A stretch of 40,686 nucleotides of DNA from Betaproteobacteria bacterium (GTDB lineage Bacteria; Pseudomonadota; Gammaproteobacteria; Burkholderiales; SG8-41): contig CANJQI010000029.1 of assembly GCA_947476215.1 (NCBI GenBank), positions 1-40,686 of the forward strand, in the 5' to 3' direction. Below are positions 1 through 8,274 of this stretch, one piece after another. The translations under genes and the position numbers were made by a program. Within the stretch, counting starts at the first letter, position 1; every line of letters begins with the position of its first letter. Below the pieces are notes generated by a model, which made no database searches, was not told where the DNA came from, and worked only from the letters and a program-made list of their open reading frames with translations.

Positions 1-127
1 GCTGGGCGAGGACAGATTTTGACGAATTCGCAGGCCAATAGTCGTTCTATTGGTCAAGAAGGCGGCGAAATATGGATCGGCCAGGCGCTTTTGCAGCCGA
101 TTTCCTTTAAGCCCGACAGGCTCCTAG

Positions 128-370
128 GCAGAGAGCAAAAACGCCAGTGTCGTACGCAAGCACCTGGGCTACAGCCATAGCCCACAAAAGTATGCTGAAC
201 CCATCAACCTTTTCTATCAACAGAGCTTCAATCCATGGCTAAACTTGCACCGCCCTTGCCTGTTCGCCACCGAGATCGTCAGCCCCAAAGGCAAGATCGT
301 GAAGCGCTATAAGCACAAGGACGTAAAGACGCCGCTGGAGTGCTTGGTATTTTGGGGAGAACAGGAATAG
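128..370 (+). pseudogene. C-terminal remnant of an integrase-type (DDE) transposase
   Basis: The reading frame from 128 to the TAG at 368-370 encodes about 80 residues beginning AESKNASVVRKHLGY and continuing through FNPWLNLHRPC to KGKIVKRYKHKD. This is the C-terminal end of integrase-core transposases, which normally carry an (A/E)SKN/GKN...VRKH segment followed by FYxxxxNPxLNxHRPC. There is no start codon and an in-frame TAG lies directly before it at 125-127. Upstream bases in another frame read like the missing piece of the catalytic core, so a frameshift is likely. The N-terminal half and catalytic triad are outside the window or decayed. I infer a dead IS remnant. The exact IS family is not assigned. 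Confidence 0.7.
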
Positions 371-669
371 CGATGATCCACCATACCTCTCCATACTTTG
401 CCAATCGCATTACGGATAGTATGCTTACCATACTGATAGCTGTCACGGATGCCACCGCTAACCAGCGTGGAATGGCATTGAGCGTCATTTCTAGAAAATC
501 TACGTGTATTGTTTAAAAGTTTGGTTGCTTTCTTCGTCGAATTCTGCGGCTCGTCAATTCGACGCCTGTTACCAGACCGACAATCTCCATCATTCTCTCG
601 GACCATACGTTACGCCCGACGGGTCCGCCGCGCAATTATTCGATCAGCAGGGAGTAAGGATAAAACTGC
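371..669. other. Gene-poor stretch between IS remnant and mmgE/prpD gene
   Basis: No convincing gene was found here. Short open frames exist on both strands, but none resembles a known family or has a clear ribosome binding site. Base composition looks more AT-rich than the flanking genes. A small perfect dyad, AGTATG (418-423) and CATACT (429-434), lies shortly after the transposase stop. The stretch probably contains the outer end of the decayed insertion sequence plus the downstream region of the minus-strand gene that ends at 670. Confidence 0.5.
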
Positions 670-2040
670 CTATGCTGACTCCAGCAACGTAGTGAACTCC
701 CGCACCGCATTTACGTTCTCAAAAGACTCCGCCATGCGCAACACCTCCGTCACCGCATTCGGCGCGAGCACGCGCAACGCACAGTTTGCAAACTTGGCTT
801 TCATCTGCTCAAGAGCTATCGGGTTTTGGGCAGTACGCCCAAGCGGTTTTTCGAGGCGCGCCGCATATTCCCTGCCATCGGTCAGCGTGATCTTCACTTC
901 AGCGCCGACATGGCTGCCGCCGGGGAAAAATTTTTCCGTATAGGGCGTGGCATGCACACGCGGCAGCAGTTCGCGCACGGCGGGATCGAGATGCGCTTCG
1001 CCTTCGAAGTGTTCGAGCAGCACTTTACTCGACAACAGCGCACGCGCCACGCAATACTGGACGCTGAACTTGGCGTCGAGCGCACTTTCCGGAACGGGGC
1101 GATTGGTATGCTTGAGCCGTCCGGCGTAGGTCCACGATTCGATGCGCGCAAACGCGCCGGGTTTGAAGGGGCCGTGTTCACGCGCCAGCATCAGTGCCGC
1201 ATCCACAGCGGCGTGGGTACTGGCGCAGCTTGGGTATTGTTTGTAGCACGCGCCGGGATTGACGATATCGTAGGGGTTGCCCCAATCGGCCACGATACGC
1301 GCCGCGTCGTAGTTACCTAACCCGTTGTAGACATTAAAGAATCCATGGTCGTGTTCGAATGCATCGGGGCTCGCGGTGTAACCCTTGCGCGCCAGCAATG
1401 CAGCCATCAGGCCGCCGCGCGCGCACTGCCCGGAATGCAGCGATTTGGTCATGGTGCCGAAATTGGCCTTAATGCCGGCGGCGAGCGAGGCGCTGATTGC
1501 GAGCGCGGTTTCGGTCTGATCGACGGACAGTCTGAGCAGACGCGCGCACGCAGCGGCGACCGCGATTACCCCCAGCGTCGACGTCGGGTGCCAGCCCTTG
1601 TTGTAGTGGTAGAGATTCAGGCCATGCCCCATGCGTGCGCCGGCCTCAAATCCGGCGACGTGCGCGACCAGCAGATCGCGCCCGCTGCATTGGTGCGCTT
1701 CGGCGGCCGCCAGCAGCGCCGGTATCATGGTCGCCGAGGCATGTCCGAACATGGTGTTGGTGGCGTTGTCAAAATCGAGCACGTGTGCGGCAGTGCCGTT
1801 GATCAATGCCGCATCGAGACACGAGACGCGCCGTGTGCTGCCGAGTATCAGGCTGCTGCCGCCGCCTCCCTGCAGTTCAAGCGCATCTTCGAGGATGCGC
1901 GGTGCATGCTCGACCGCTCCCGCCAGTGTCACGCCTATCGTATCCAGCAGCCCTATGCGGCTCCAGTAGATGGCGTCAGGCGGGAGGTCTTCATAGCGCA
2001 GCGCGGAAATGCGCTCCGCCAGTTGGCGTGCAATCGTCAT
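670..2040 (-). CDS. MmgE/PrpD family protein (2-methylcitrate dehydratase-like)
   Basis: A 456-residue protein of the MmgE/PrpD fold, whose characterised members are 2-methylcitrate dehydratase, cis-aconitate decarboxylase and iminodisuccinate epimerase. Family features include a helical N-terminal start (MTIARQLAERISAL), LLDTIGVTLAGA at about 29-40, a FDNATNTMFGHASATM segment, a GWHPTSTLG segment and a KSLHSGQCARGG segment. The full length matches the family. The ATG at 2040 was chosen because it begins with the family's usual N-terminus and has GGAG about 9 bases upstream; a longer in-frame start would overlap the preceding gene. It lies 11 bp after a Bug binding-protein gene, so it is probably co-transcribed and acts on the imported acid. 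The substrate cannot be read from the sequence. A role in the methylcitrate cycle is doubtful because no prpB or prpC is nearby. Confidence 0.85.
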   Translation of the reverse strand: MTIARQLAERISALRYEDLPPDAIYWSRIGLLDTIGVTLAGAVEHAPRILEDALELQGGGGSSLILGSTRRVSCLDAALINGTAAHVLDFDNATNTMFGHASATMIPALLAAAEAHQCSGRDLLVAHVAGFEAGARMGHGLNLYHYNKGWHPTSTLGVIAVAAACARLLRLSVDQTETALAISASLAAGIKANFGTMTKSLHSGQCARGGLMAALLARKGYTASPDAFEHDHGFFNVYNGLGNYDAARIVADWGNPYDIVNPGACYKQYPSCASTHAAVDAALMLAREHGPFKPGAFARIESWTYAGRLKHTNRPVPESALDAKFSVQYCVARALLSSKVLLEHFEGEAHLDPAVRELLPRVHATPYTEKFFPGGSHVGAEVKITLTDGREYAARLEKPLGRTAQNPIALEQMKAKFANCALRVLAPNAVTEVLRMAESFENVNAVREFTTLLESA

Positions 2041-2051
2041 GGTGTGTGCTC

Positions 2052-3044
2052 CTATATTTTGATGCCTGTGGCTTTGAAAAACTTCTCCCACTTCGCAACT
2101 TCCTTCGAATATGCATCTTTGAACTGCGCCGGCGTATTGGGCATCGCCGGTTCGGCGCCATCGGCGGCGAACTTTTCCTGCACGTCGGGCAAAGTGAGTA
2201 TGCGGCTGATCTCGCGGTTCAGCGCCTGAACGATAGCCGGTGCGGTCGCGGCTGGCGCGAACACCGCGTATGAATTGCTGCGTTCGAACCCGGGCAGACC
2301 CGATTCCGCAACCGTCGGCAAGTCCGGATACGCTTGCGAGCGCCGGCTACCGCCGGTGGCGAGCGCTTTGATCCTGCCGTTCTTGACGAATGGCGACAGC
2401 GTAAGCGCGGCGCCCAGCGCCAGCTGTATCTGGCCGCCGGTCACATCTATCATCGCCGGCACCAGTCCCTTGTACGGGACATGCACGATGTCGACTCCCG
2501 CCATGTACTTGAACAACTCCATGCCCAGATGCGACCCGGATCCCACACCGGTCGATGCATAGTTAAGCGCACCGGGCCTGCTCTTTGCAATCGCAATCAA
2601 TTCCTTGACCGAATTAACTTTCAGCGAAGGCCCGACGACCAGCAGATACGGCTGCGAGTTCATTTCTATCACCGGCGCATAGGCCCTGCGCGTGTCGAAT
2701 GCGACTTTCTTCAGCACGGAGGCGGTGGCTATGGTGCCCGTGCTGCCGGCGAGCAGCGTATAGCCATCGGCGCTCGCCTGCGCCACCAGTTCCATCGCAA
2801 TCGCACCGCCCGCGCCGGTGCGGTTGTCGACGATGACGGACTGGCCCCAGCGCTCGCTGAGTTTGTATGCAACAGCGCGGGCCAGAACATCGACACCGCC
2901 GCCCGGCGGTATACCGACGAGGATACGCACGGGTCTCGCGGGATAGGACTGCGCATGCACGAGCGGTACACAGCTCGCGCTCGCACAAAATGATGCTGCG
3001 ATGATGATTGAACGCGGGATCACGCAGCTTGCGAGTTTGCACAT
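2052..3044 (-). CDS. Bug family tripartite tricarboxylate transporter substrate-binding protein
   Basis: A 330-residue periplasmic binding protein of the TctC/Bug family, which captures small carboxylates or related compounds for a TctAB-type permease. A Sec signal peptide spans about 1-31, with likely cleavage at VHA-Q. The mature part starts with the family signature YPARPVRI (34-41), followed by GGGVDVLAR (48-56), DNRTGAGG, a GALNYAST segment and DLPTVAESGLPGF. The ATG at 3044 gives a normal signal peptide but has only a weak ribosome binding site. The stop lies 11 bp before the mmgE/prpD start, suggesting one transcript, with the SDR gene 128 bp upstream possibly included. No TctA or TctB membrane gene is in the window, so the permease partner must lie elsewhere. 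The ligand is unknown. Confidence 0.9.
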   Translation of the reverse strand: MCKLASCVIPRSIIIAASFCASASCVPLVHAQSYPARPVRILVGIPPGGGVDVLARAVAYKLSERWGQSVIVDNRTGAGGAIAMELVAQASADGYTLLAGSTGTIATASVLKKVAFDTRRAYAPVIEMNSQPYLLVVGPSLKVNSVKELIAIAKSRPGALNYASTGVGSGSHLGMELFKYMAGVDIVHVPYKGLVPAMIDVTGGQIQLALGAALTLSPFVKNGRIKALATGGSRRSQAYPDLPTVAESGLPGFERSNSYAVFAPAATAPAIVQALNREISRILTLPDVQEKFAADGAEPAMPNTPAQFKDAYSKEVAKWEKFFKATGIKI

Positions 3045-3172
3045 GTTGAATTTGGATTAAAGTCTGACAATTCAAACGCTTAACGCAGGGATCGCTGATG
3101 ACGCGGAGCAACGCAGAGGAATTTCACTGGCAATTGGCACGCATTCCTATCCACTTACGGCCTTGCAAACAT

Positions 3173-3928
3173 CTAAAAAATGTAACGCCGCAGCCCGCCG
3201 TCGACCGGCATCACCGCCCCGGTGATGTAACCCGCAAGCGGCGACGCCAGATAGACCGCGAGCGTCGCAAGTTCTTCCGGTTCACCGTAGCGGCCCACCG
3301 GAATTTCACGCGCCGATTGTTCGGCGCGGAACGCCTCCGAATATTTGCGGCGGATCTGCTCGCTCATGATGCGTCCCGGCGGTATGCTGTTGACGGTAAT
3401 GCCGTACTGGCCGACTTCGCGCGACAGTCCCTTGGACCAGGCGTGAACGGCGGCTTTGGAAGCCGTTGCCGCGAACATGCGTTCCGGCTCAGATTTACCG
3501 CTGATATTGATGACGCGTCCCCACTTGCGCTCAATCATGCCCGGCAGCAACGCATGCGTAAGCTGGCGCAAGCGCACAAAATTCAGCGTCATCGCCTGTT
3601 CCCATTCTTCCTCGGGTGCGTCCAACCGTATGGCGGGCTTGCTGCCGCCGGCACTGTTAACGACGATATCGACATGGCCCAGCCCTTTGGTTGCCGCATT
3701 GGCAAGTAACACAGGTGCGCCGACCGGCATGATGTCGATCTCGACGATGTGCGGAGCATGTCCACCGGCAGTACTGATCTCGGCGGCAAGTTCATCCAGC
3801 AGATTGCGGCGCCGCGCCGCGATGCAGACGCGCGCGCCCTCGGCAGCCAGCGCTTTGGCAATCGCGCGCCCTATGCCCATGCTGGCGCCGGTAACCAGCG
3901 CGGCCTTGCCCGACAACTTCATATCCAT
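3173..3928 (-). CDS. SDR family oxidoreductase lacking the usual catalytic tyrosine
   Basis: A 251-residue short-chain dehydrogenase/reductase with a Rossmann fold. The nucleotide-binding TGASMGIG is at 13-20, NSAG at 91-94, the structural Asn at 116, the catalytic-type Ser at 143 and the Lys at 158. In classical SDRs a Tyr sits four residues before this Lys (YxxxK). Here the segment reads MFAATASK, so that position (154) is Ala. The C-terminal GYITGAVMPVDGG is typical of FabG-like members. Start at ATG 3928, about 9 bases after AGGGGA; M3 is a possible alternative. It stands at the head of the minus-strand group with the Bug and MmgE/PrpD genes. It could be a divergent SDR subfamily, an enzyme with a displaced proton donor, or a non-catalytic protein. 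Substrate unknown. Confidence 0.85.
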   Translation of the reverse strand: MDMKLSGKAALVTGASMGIGRAIAKALAAEGARVCIAARRRNLLDELAAEISTAGGHAPHIVEIDIMPVGAPVLLANAATKGLGHVDIVVNSAGGSKPAIRLDAPEEEWEQAMTLNFVRLRQLTHALLPGMIERKWGRVINISGKSEPERMFAATASKAAVHAWSKGLSREVGQYGITVNSIPPGRIMSEQIRRKYSEAFRAEQSAREIPVGRYGEPEELATLAVYLASPLAGYITGAVMPVDGGLRRYIF

Positions 3929-4025
3929 ATTGGCAGTTCCCCTGTAAGCGCGATCTGGCGAGAAAGCGCACGAATGACGCCGTGGATTTTACACCCGCGC
4001 TCTTTTGCCTTAATCTATGCTGCAC

Positions 4026-4583
4026 ATGGCCAATCGACTCACCAAGATATACACGCGCACCGGCGACGATGGCACCACCGGACTGGCGGACGGCTCACGC
4101 GTCGCCAAGCACGAGCCGCGCGTCGAAGCGTTGGGCGCCGTGGACGAGACCAACAGCGCCATCGGTTTGTTGCTGAGCGAGAACCTGCCACCCGAAGTTC
4201 GCACCTGCCTTACCGGCGTGCAGCATGACTTGTTCGATCTGGGCGGTGAACTGTGCATGCCCGGCCATACCATCATGAACGAAGAGCATTGCAAGCGGCT
4301 TGAGCATGCGCTCGATGCGTTCAATGCCAAATTGCCGCGACTCAAGGAGTTCATACTCCCCGGCGGGTCACGGGCGGCCAGCCTCAGTCACGTCGCGCGA
4401 ACGACGTGCCGGCGCGCCGAGCGCGCCCTGGTTGCCTTGTCGCGCGCCGAAACACTGGCGCCGCCGCTGCTCCAATACCTGAATCGCCTCTCCGATCTGC
4501 TGTTTGTGCTGGCGCGTGTAATCAATCGCCATGCGGGTGGAGACGACGTTTACTGGCAGCAGGGCAAAAACCGCGGTAAGTAA
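4026..4583 (+). CDS. Cob(I)alamin adenosyltransferase, PduO type
   Basis: A 185-residue ATP:cob(I)alamin adenosyltransferase, which makes the coenzyme adenosylcobalamin from ATP and reduced cobalamin in the cytoplasm. The N-terminal ATP-binding motif TRTGDDGTTGL (10-20) is intact. So are the conserved VDETNS (39-44), CRRAER (128-133) and NRLSDLLF (153-160) segments that form the trimer active site. The length matches the PduO family. The ATG at 4026 gives the canonical start MANRLTKIYTRTGD; an ATG nine bases upstream (4017) is possible, and neither has a clear ribosome binding site. It converges with the BtuF-like gene, only 14 bp separating the stop codons. That pairing suggests a cobalamin salvage locus. 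No cobalamin riboswitch was recognised upstream. Confidence 0.93.
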   Translation: MANRLTKIYTRTGDDGTTGLADGSRVAKHEPRVEALGAVDETNSAIGLLLSENLPPEVRTCLTGVQHDLFDLGGELCMPGHTIMNEEHCKRLEHALDAFNAKLPRLKEFILPGGSRAASLSHVARTTCRRAERALVALSRAETLAPPLLQYLNRLSDLLFVLARVINRHAGGDDVYWQQGKNRGK

Positions 4584-4597
4584 TCTGTTATCGGAGA

Positions 4598-5494
4598 TTA
4601 TGGCCGGCGGTTAGCGCGCACGCTCTCAAGGTGCTCGCACACTGTCCGTGCCCCCTGCAGGATACGCGGCGTCTGGCGCTGTATGTGGTCGGGATCCACG
4701 TACATGGCCTTTACATTGCGCAGCCCGCTGAAATTTTCGTAACGTTGCCACTGCGCCGCGAACTCAGGGGGCGTGGTCGCCGAGCTGCCGCCGAGCACGA
4801 CTTGCGGATGTGCCGCGATCACGCTCTCGAGCGACACCAGCGGCGTCAAGGCCGGCACGGCCGCGAATATGTTGCTGCCGCCGCACAGGTGGATAACATC
4901 ATTGATCATGTGGCTGCCGTTGACTGTCAACAGCGGCATATGCCAGATCTCGTAAAAGACACGAACTGCAGGGCGCGTGCCATAGCGTGCACGCAGCGCA
5001 TGGACACCGTCTTCGAAGGCCTGCGCCGCGCGCGAAGCCGCCGTCTCGGTTCCCGCCAGCCTACCCAGCATGCGCAACAGTCTTGGAATCGCAGCAAGAG
5101 TGTCGGGCTCAATGACAAATACCCGGAAACCCAGCTGTTCCAGCCGTTCTATATCGGCGGCCTGATTTCCGGTTTTCCAGCCCACTATCAGGTCCGGCTT
5201 CAAACTCAGTACGCGTTCTAGATCCACGCGCGATGAATCGCCAATCTGAGCAACCTTTTTGACCTCGGGAGGATAGTCGCTATAGCGGGCTACGCCGACC
5301 AGGCGTGCACCGGCGCCCGCGGCATGAACCAGCTCAGCGATAGACGGCGCCAGGGTCACGACCGTGCGCGCCGGAAATGGCAATGTCAGTTCCCTGCCCC
5401 GATCATCGGTCGCCACAATCTCACTGGACCATGCTGCGGTCGCAAGCCACAGCCCAAACACTGCAAAAACACAATGCGCGGGGAGATTGCTCAC
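4598..5494 (-). CDS. btuF: Cobalamin ABC transporter periplasmic binding protein, BtuF-like
   Basis: A 298-residue helical-backbone-type periplasmic binding protein (TroA/BtuF fold). It has an N-terminal signal peptide of about 23 residues, then DDRGREL, TLAPSIAELVHAAGAG (47-62), RLVGVARYSDYP and the KPDLIVGWKTGN segment. These match BtuF proteins that deliver vitamin B12 to BtuCD; siderophore-binding relatives are the main alternative. The start codon appears to be GTG at 5494, 31 bp after the aroG stop, so it may be read through from aroG. A B12 role is supported by the convergent adenosyltransferase gene. No BtuC or BtuD gene is present in this window. Confidence 0.85.
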   Translation of the reverse strand: MSNLPAHCVFAVFGLWLATAAWSSEIVATDDRGRELTLPFPARTVVTLAPSIAELVHAAGAGARLVGVARYSDYPPEVKKVAQIGDSSRVDLERVLSLKPDLIVGWKTGNQAADIERLEQLGFRVFVIEPDTLAAIPRLLRMLGRLAGTETAASRAAQAFEDGVHALRARYGTRPAVRVFYEIWHMPLLTVNGSHMINDVIHLCGGSNIFAAVPALTPLVSLESVIAAHPQVVLGGSSATTPPEFAAQWQRYENFSGLRNVKAMYVDPDHIQRQTPRILQGARTVCEHLESVRANRRP

Positions 5495-5525
5495 TACGAT
5501 CCGACAGGACGGAAGTAGCGTCGTA

Positions 5526-6596
5526 CTACTGGTCGGATTCGAGCTTTTTCAGACGGCGCGCACGCACCCCTTCGGCCAGCGTATCGAGGAGCTTGGTGGT
5601 GTCTTCCCAACTGATGCAGCCGTCGGTGATGCTGATGCCGTAGGCGAGCGTCTTGCCCGACACCAAATCCTGCCGGCCGGCTTTGAGATGACTTTCAACC
5701 ATGACACCGAAAATACGATCATCCCCGGCGGACATCTGGCGCGCAACATCCTGACCGACATCCATCTGTTTTTGCGGATTCTTGCTCGAATTAGCGTGAC
5801 TGAAATCTATCATCAGGCGCTGCGCCAGACCGGCGTCGGCCAGCCCCTTGGCGGCGAGCTCGACATTCACCGCGTCGTAATTGGGCGCCTTGCCGCCGCG
5901 CAATATCATGTGACAGTCTTCATTGCCCGACGTGGAAACGATGGCCGAGTGCCCGGCCTTGGTCACCGACAGAAAGTGATGCGGCGCCTGGGCCGCGCGT
6001 ATCGCATCGACGGCGATTTTGACATTGCCATCGGTACCGTTCTTGAAGCCGACGGGACACGATAAACCCGACGCTAGTTCACGATGTATCTGGCTTTCGG
6101 TCGTGCGCGCACCTATCGCGCCCCATGACACCAGATCCGCGATGTACTGTGGTGTGATCATGTCCAGGAACTCACAGCCGGCGGGCATGCCCGACTCGTT
6201 GATTTCCAGCAGCAGCTCACGCGCAATACGTATGCCTTCATTGATGTTGAAGGTACCGTCGAGCCGGGGGTCGTTGATCAATCCCTTCCAGCCTATGGTG
6301 GTACGCGGTTTTTCGAAGTACACACGCATCACAACCAGCAGATCTCCCGCCAGCTTTTCCTTGACCGCCTTCAGCTTGCCTGCATATTCCTTGGCTGCCT
6401 TCAGATCGTGTATTGAACAGGGGCCGGTGATGACGAGCAGGCGGTCGTCAGCGCCGTGCAGTATGCGATGTATCGCATGACGCGCCTCGAACGTGACCTG
6501 CGCCGCCTTTTCCGACAGCGGGACCTCCCGCAGTACGTGCGACGGCGGCACCAGTTCCTTGATATCCACGATACGAACGTCGTCGGTTCTTTGCAT
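5526..6596 (-). CDS. aroG: 3-deoxy-7-phosphoheptulonate synthase, class I (AroF/G/H type)
   Basis: A 356-residue class I DAHP synthase, the first enzyme of the shikimate pathway, condensing phosphoenolpyruvate and erythrose 4-phosphate. The metal-binding GPCSIHD starts at 58 (Cys60). It is followed by the PEP-binding EKPRTTIGWKG (95-105), FLDMITPQY, GARTTESQ, GFKNGTDG and the metal-ligand segment DFSHANSSKNP. The length and all motifs agree with the E. coli AroF/AroG/AroH group. N-terminal residues 1-35 correspond to the part that forms the allosteric site in that group; which amino acid inhibits this enzyme cannot be decided by eye. ATG at 6596. A TATAAT element about 115 bp upstream suggests its own promoter. 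The btuF-like gene follows after 31 bp. Confidence 0.95.
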   Translation of the reverse strand: MQRTDDVRIVDIKELVPPSHVLREVPLSEKAAQVTFEARHAIHRILHGADDRLLVITGPCSIHDLKAAKEYAGKLKAVKEKLAGDLLVVMRVYFEKPRTTIGWKGLINDPRLDGTFNINEGIRIARELLLEINESGMPAGCEFLDMITPQYIADLVSWGAIGARTTESQIHRELASGLSCPVGFKNGTDGNVKIAVDAIRAAQAPHHFLSVTKAGHSAIVSTSGNEDCHMILRGGKAPNYDAVNVELAAKGLADAGLAQRLMIDFSHANSSKNPQKQMDVGQDVARQMSAGDDRIFGVMVESHLKAGRQDLVSGKTLAYGISITDGCISWEDTTKLLDTLAEGVRARRLKKLESDQ

Positions 6597-6632
6597 GCGG
6601 CTTACTCGAATGATTCTGATTGTTGATATTTG

Positions 6633-6656
6633 CCACCCTCCCCTCCGGGTGGGGTG
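6633..6656 (-). promoter_or_regulatory. GC-rich dyad in the aroG leader
   Basis: In the 121 bp between the GT41 gene and aroG, the minus strand reads CCACCC, an eight-base G-rich loop, then GGGTGG. A neighbouring G-run block (GGAGGGGAGGGTGG on the minus strand, 6633-6646) overlaps it and could alternatively form a two-tier G-quadruplex. It lies inside the predicted 5' leader of aroG, before the start codon. No leader peptide rich in aromatic codons was seen, so classical attenuation is not supported. Confidence 0.3.
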
Positions 6657-6709
6657 AAGAACTGAGCGATCCGGCTGTCATGTTTTCTGAAACGCTCAAT
6701 GAACTTCAA

Positions 6710-6715
6710 ATTATA
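6710..6715 (-). promoter_or_regulatory. Candidate -10 element for aroG
   Basis: A perfect TATAAT on the minus strand lies just beyond the GT41 stop codon, pointing towards aroG. It would give a leader of roughly 105 bases. No good -35 hexamer is visible at the usual spacing, so this is only a half-supported promoter. It may reflect independent expression of aroG from the greB-GT41 transcript. Confidence 0.35.
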
Positions 6716-6717
6716 AC

Positions 6718-8274
6718 CTAGGCGATATTTTGCCGTTCGCACCAAGCTGCCCAGCACCGCCGGTATGCGCGCTCCAAGCCCAAAGTGAAGTTTTTGTGAT
6801 CGAGCAGCGGCGAATTCCGCATTCTTTGTCGCAATTCCGTGCGCAACGCCACCCGGCGCGCGGCATCACGCGCGAGCGCAAGCGCGATCTCAACATACTG
6901 GTCGGCGTTTTCGGCCACCAACTCGCCCAGACCCACGCTGTGCAGGAGAGCCGCCCCCACGCGCGACATGCTCACATGACCCGCGAGCGACACCACAGGC
7001 ACTCCCATCCATAGCGCTTCGCAGGTTGTGGTCGTGCCGTTATAGGGGCAAGTGTCGAGCGCAATGTCGGTCTCGCTATAGAGGTCCAGATGGCTGTTGC
7101 GCCGCGCTATCCAGCCGTGCAGGGTGATACGTCCGGCAGTCACACCGTGTCGCACGAAAGCATCCACTATTCGATCCGCGGTTTCGGTGTACTGAAGCGG
7201 CGCGGACTTCATGACGAGGCGCGCCTGCGGCAGCGCGGTGAGTATCCGGCACCATAGACGTATCGTTTCGTCGTTCAGCTTGGCGATGCTGTTGAAACAG
7301 CAGAAAACCACATCCGGGCCGGCGCTGGCGCGACGGGAAACCGGTGGACTGTCCGCGGGCGGCAGATAGCTGAGAAAGATACCGTCGGTGCGCAACAAAC
7401 GCTCCGTATGCAGGCTTTCAGCGTGCGGCGCGGGATCGGCAATATGGTCGGTGATGCGATAGTCCACCGTATCCAGGCCGGTGGTATCCGGGTAACCCAG
7501 CCAAGTCATCTGCAGCGGTGCGGGTTTGCGCGCAAACACCCCCAGGCGATTGCCCTTGGAGTGGCCGGCGAGATCGATCAGGATATCTATGCCGTCGCCG
7601 CGTATCCGGTGCGCCACATCGGCGTCGCTCTTGCCGAATATATTGTGCCACGCGTCGCTGGCGCTTCGTATGCGCTGCGTCGTGGCGTCGGACAAGCGAT
7701 GGGCGTAATAACAATGCACATCAAACTGCCGGCGGTCATGATGGACGATGACCGGCTCCGCGAAATATCCGACCGAATGCGCCGACAGGTTGGGCGATAC
7801 ATAACCAATCCGTAGCCTGCGACCGGGATCCGGCGAACCCACATAGCTCTCTCGCGCGCGCGGCACTGCCGTGCGCATCACGGCTGCGCTTACGCGGTGC
7901 AGTTCGAACAACCGCCGGGCGTCGACGGGCACAAGGTAGTGGTTGTGAAACAGCACCGCTGAGTGCACTGCAAATGAAGCCGGCTCAAGTTCCAGCGCCC
8001 TGCGGTATGCCGAGACGGCGTCTTCGACGCGCCACATATCCAGCAACACGTTGCCCATGCGCAGCCATGCATCGGCGCTCGCCTGCGCTGCCTGTATGCA
8101 CGCCTGATAACGCTCCACGGCGTGTGTCAGTTCGCCGGCCGCGGCAAGCCGGTCGGCTTCGGTCAATGCGGCGTTAAACCGTAGCCCGTCCACGCCAGGT
8201 TCCAGCGTAGCCGCGGCTGAGTGCGTGTTGCGCGGGACATTGAACAATCCGGAAATGAATTTCCGCAACAGCAT
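6718..8274 (-). CDS. TPR-containing GT41 (SPINDLY/O-GlcNAc transferase-like) glycosyltransferase
   Basis: A 518-residue protein. Residues about 33-100 form two tetratricopeptide repeats (ALTEADRLAAAGELTHAV; WRVEDAVSAYRRALELEP). About 150-515 is the GT41/SPINDLY catalytic region. Visible motifs are RLRIGYVSPNLSAHSVGYF, with His166 aligning to the His in the catalytic N-lobe of OGT, QMTWLGYPDTTGLD, FCCFNSIAKLN with Lys332 aligning to the nucleotide-sugar-binding Lys of OGT, and TCPYNGTTTTCEALWMGVP (408-426). Family members attach sugars to Ser/Thr or Asn of proteins. The TPR array is short, and the protein target and sugar donor are unknown. The ATG overlaps the greB stop by one base (TAATG), so translation is probably coupled. 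No signal peptide is seen, so a cytoplasmic protein target is likely. Confidence 0.88.
   Translation of the reverse strand: MLLRKFISGLFNVPRNTHSAAATLEPGVDGLRFNAALTEADRLAAAGELTHAVERYQACIQAAQASADAWLRMGNVLLDMWRVEDAVSAYRRALELEPASFAVHSAVLFHNHYLVPVDARRLFELHRVSAAVMRTAVPRARESYVGSPDPGRRLRIGYVSPNLSAHSVGYFAEPVIVHHDRRQFDVHCYYAHRLSDATTQRIRSASDAWHNIFGKSDADVAHRIRGDGIDILIDLAGHSKGNRLGVFARKPAPLQMTWLGYPDTTGLDTVDYRITDHIADPAPHAESLHTERLLRTDGIFLSYLPPADSPPVSRRASAGPDVVFCCFNSIAKLNDETIRLWCRILTALPQARLVMKSAPLQYTETADRIVDAFVRHGVTAGRITLHGWIARRNSHLDLYSETDIALDTCPYNGTTTTCEALWMGVPVVSLAGHVSMSRVGAALLHSVGLGELVAENADQYVEIALALARDAARRVALRTELRQRMRNSPLLDHKNFTLGLERAYRRCWAAWCERQNIA

Noticed and set aside
307-606. Minus-strand 99-residue open frame in the left gene-poor region
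   Set aside because: It has low-complexity, unfamiliar composition, partly overlaps the transposase remnant on the other strand, and no family could be recognised.
1345-2229. 294-residue open frame opposite the MmgE/PrpD gene
   Set aside because: It is antisense to a clear enzyme gene and spans two genes of the opposite strand; its Arg- and Cys-rich sequence is typical of shadows.
2281-2300. tRNA T-loop-like GTTCGAACCC
   Set aside because: It lies inside the Bug gene's coding frame and no acceptor or anticodon stems can be built around it.
3929-4025. Cobalamin riboswitch before the adenosyltransferase gene
   Set aside because: The gap is only 97 bp and the B12-box sequence is not visible.
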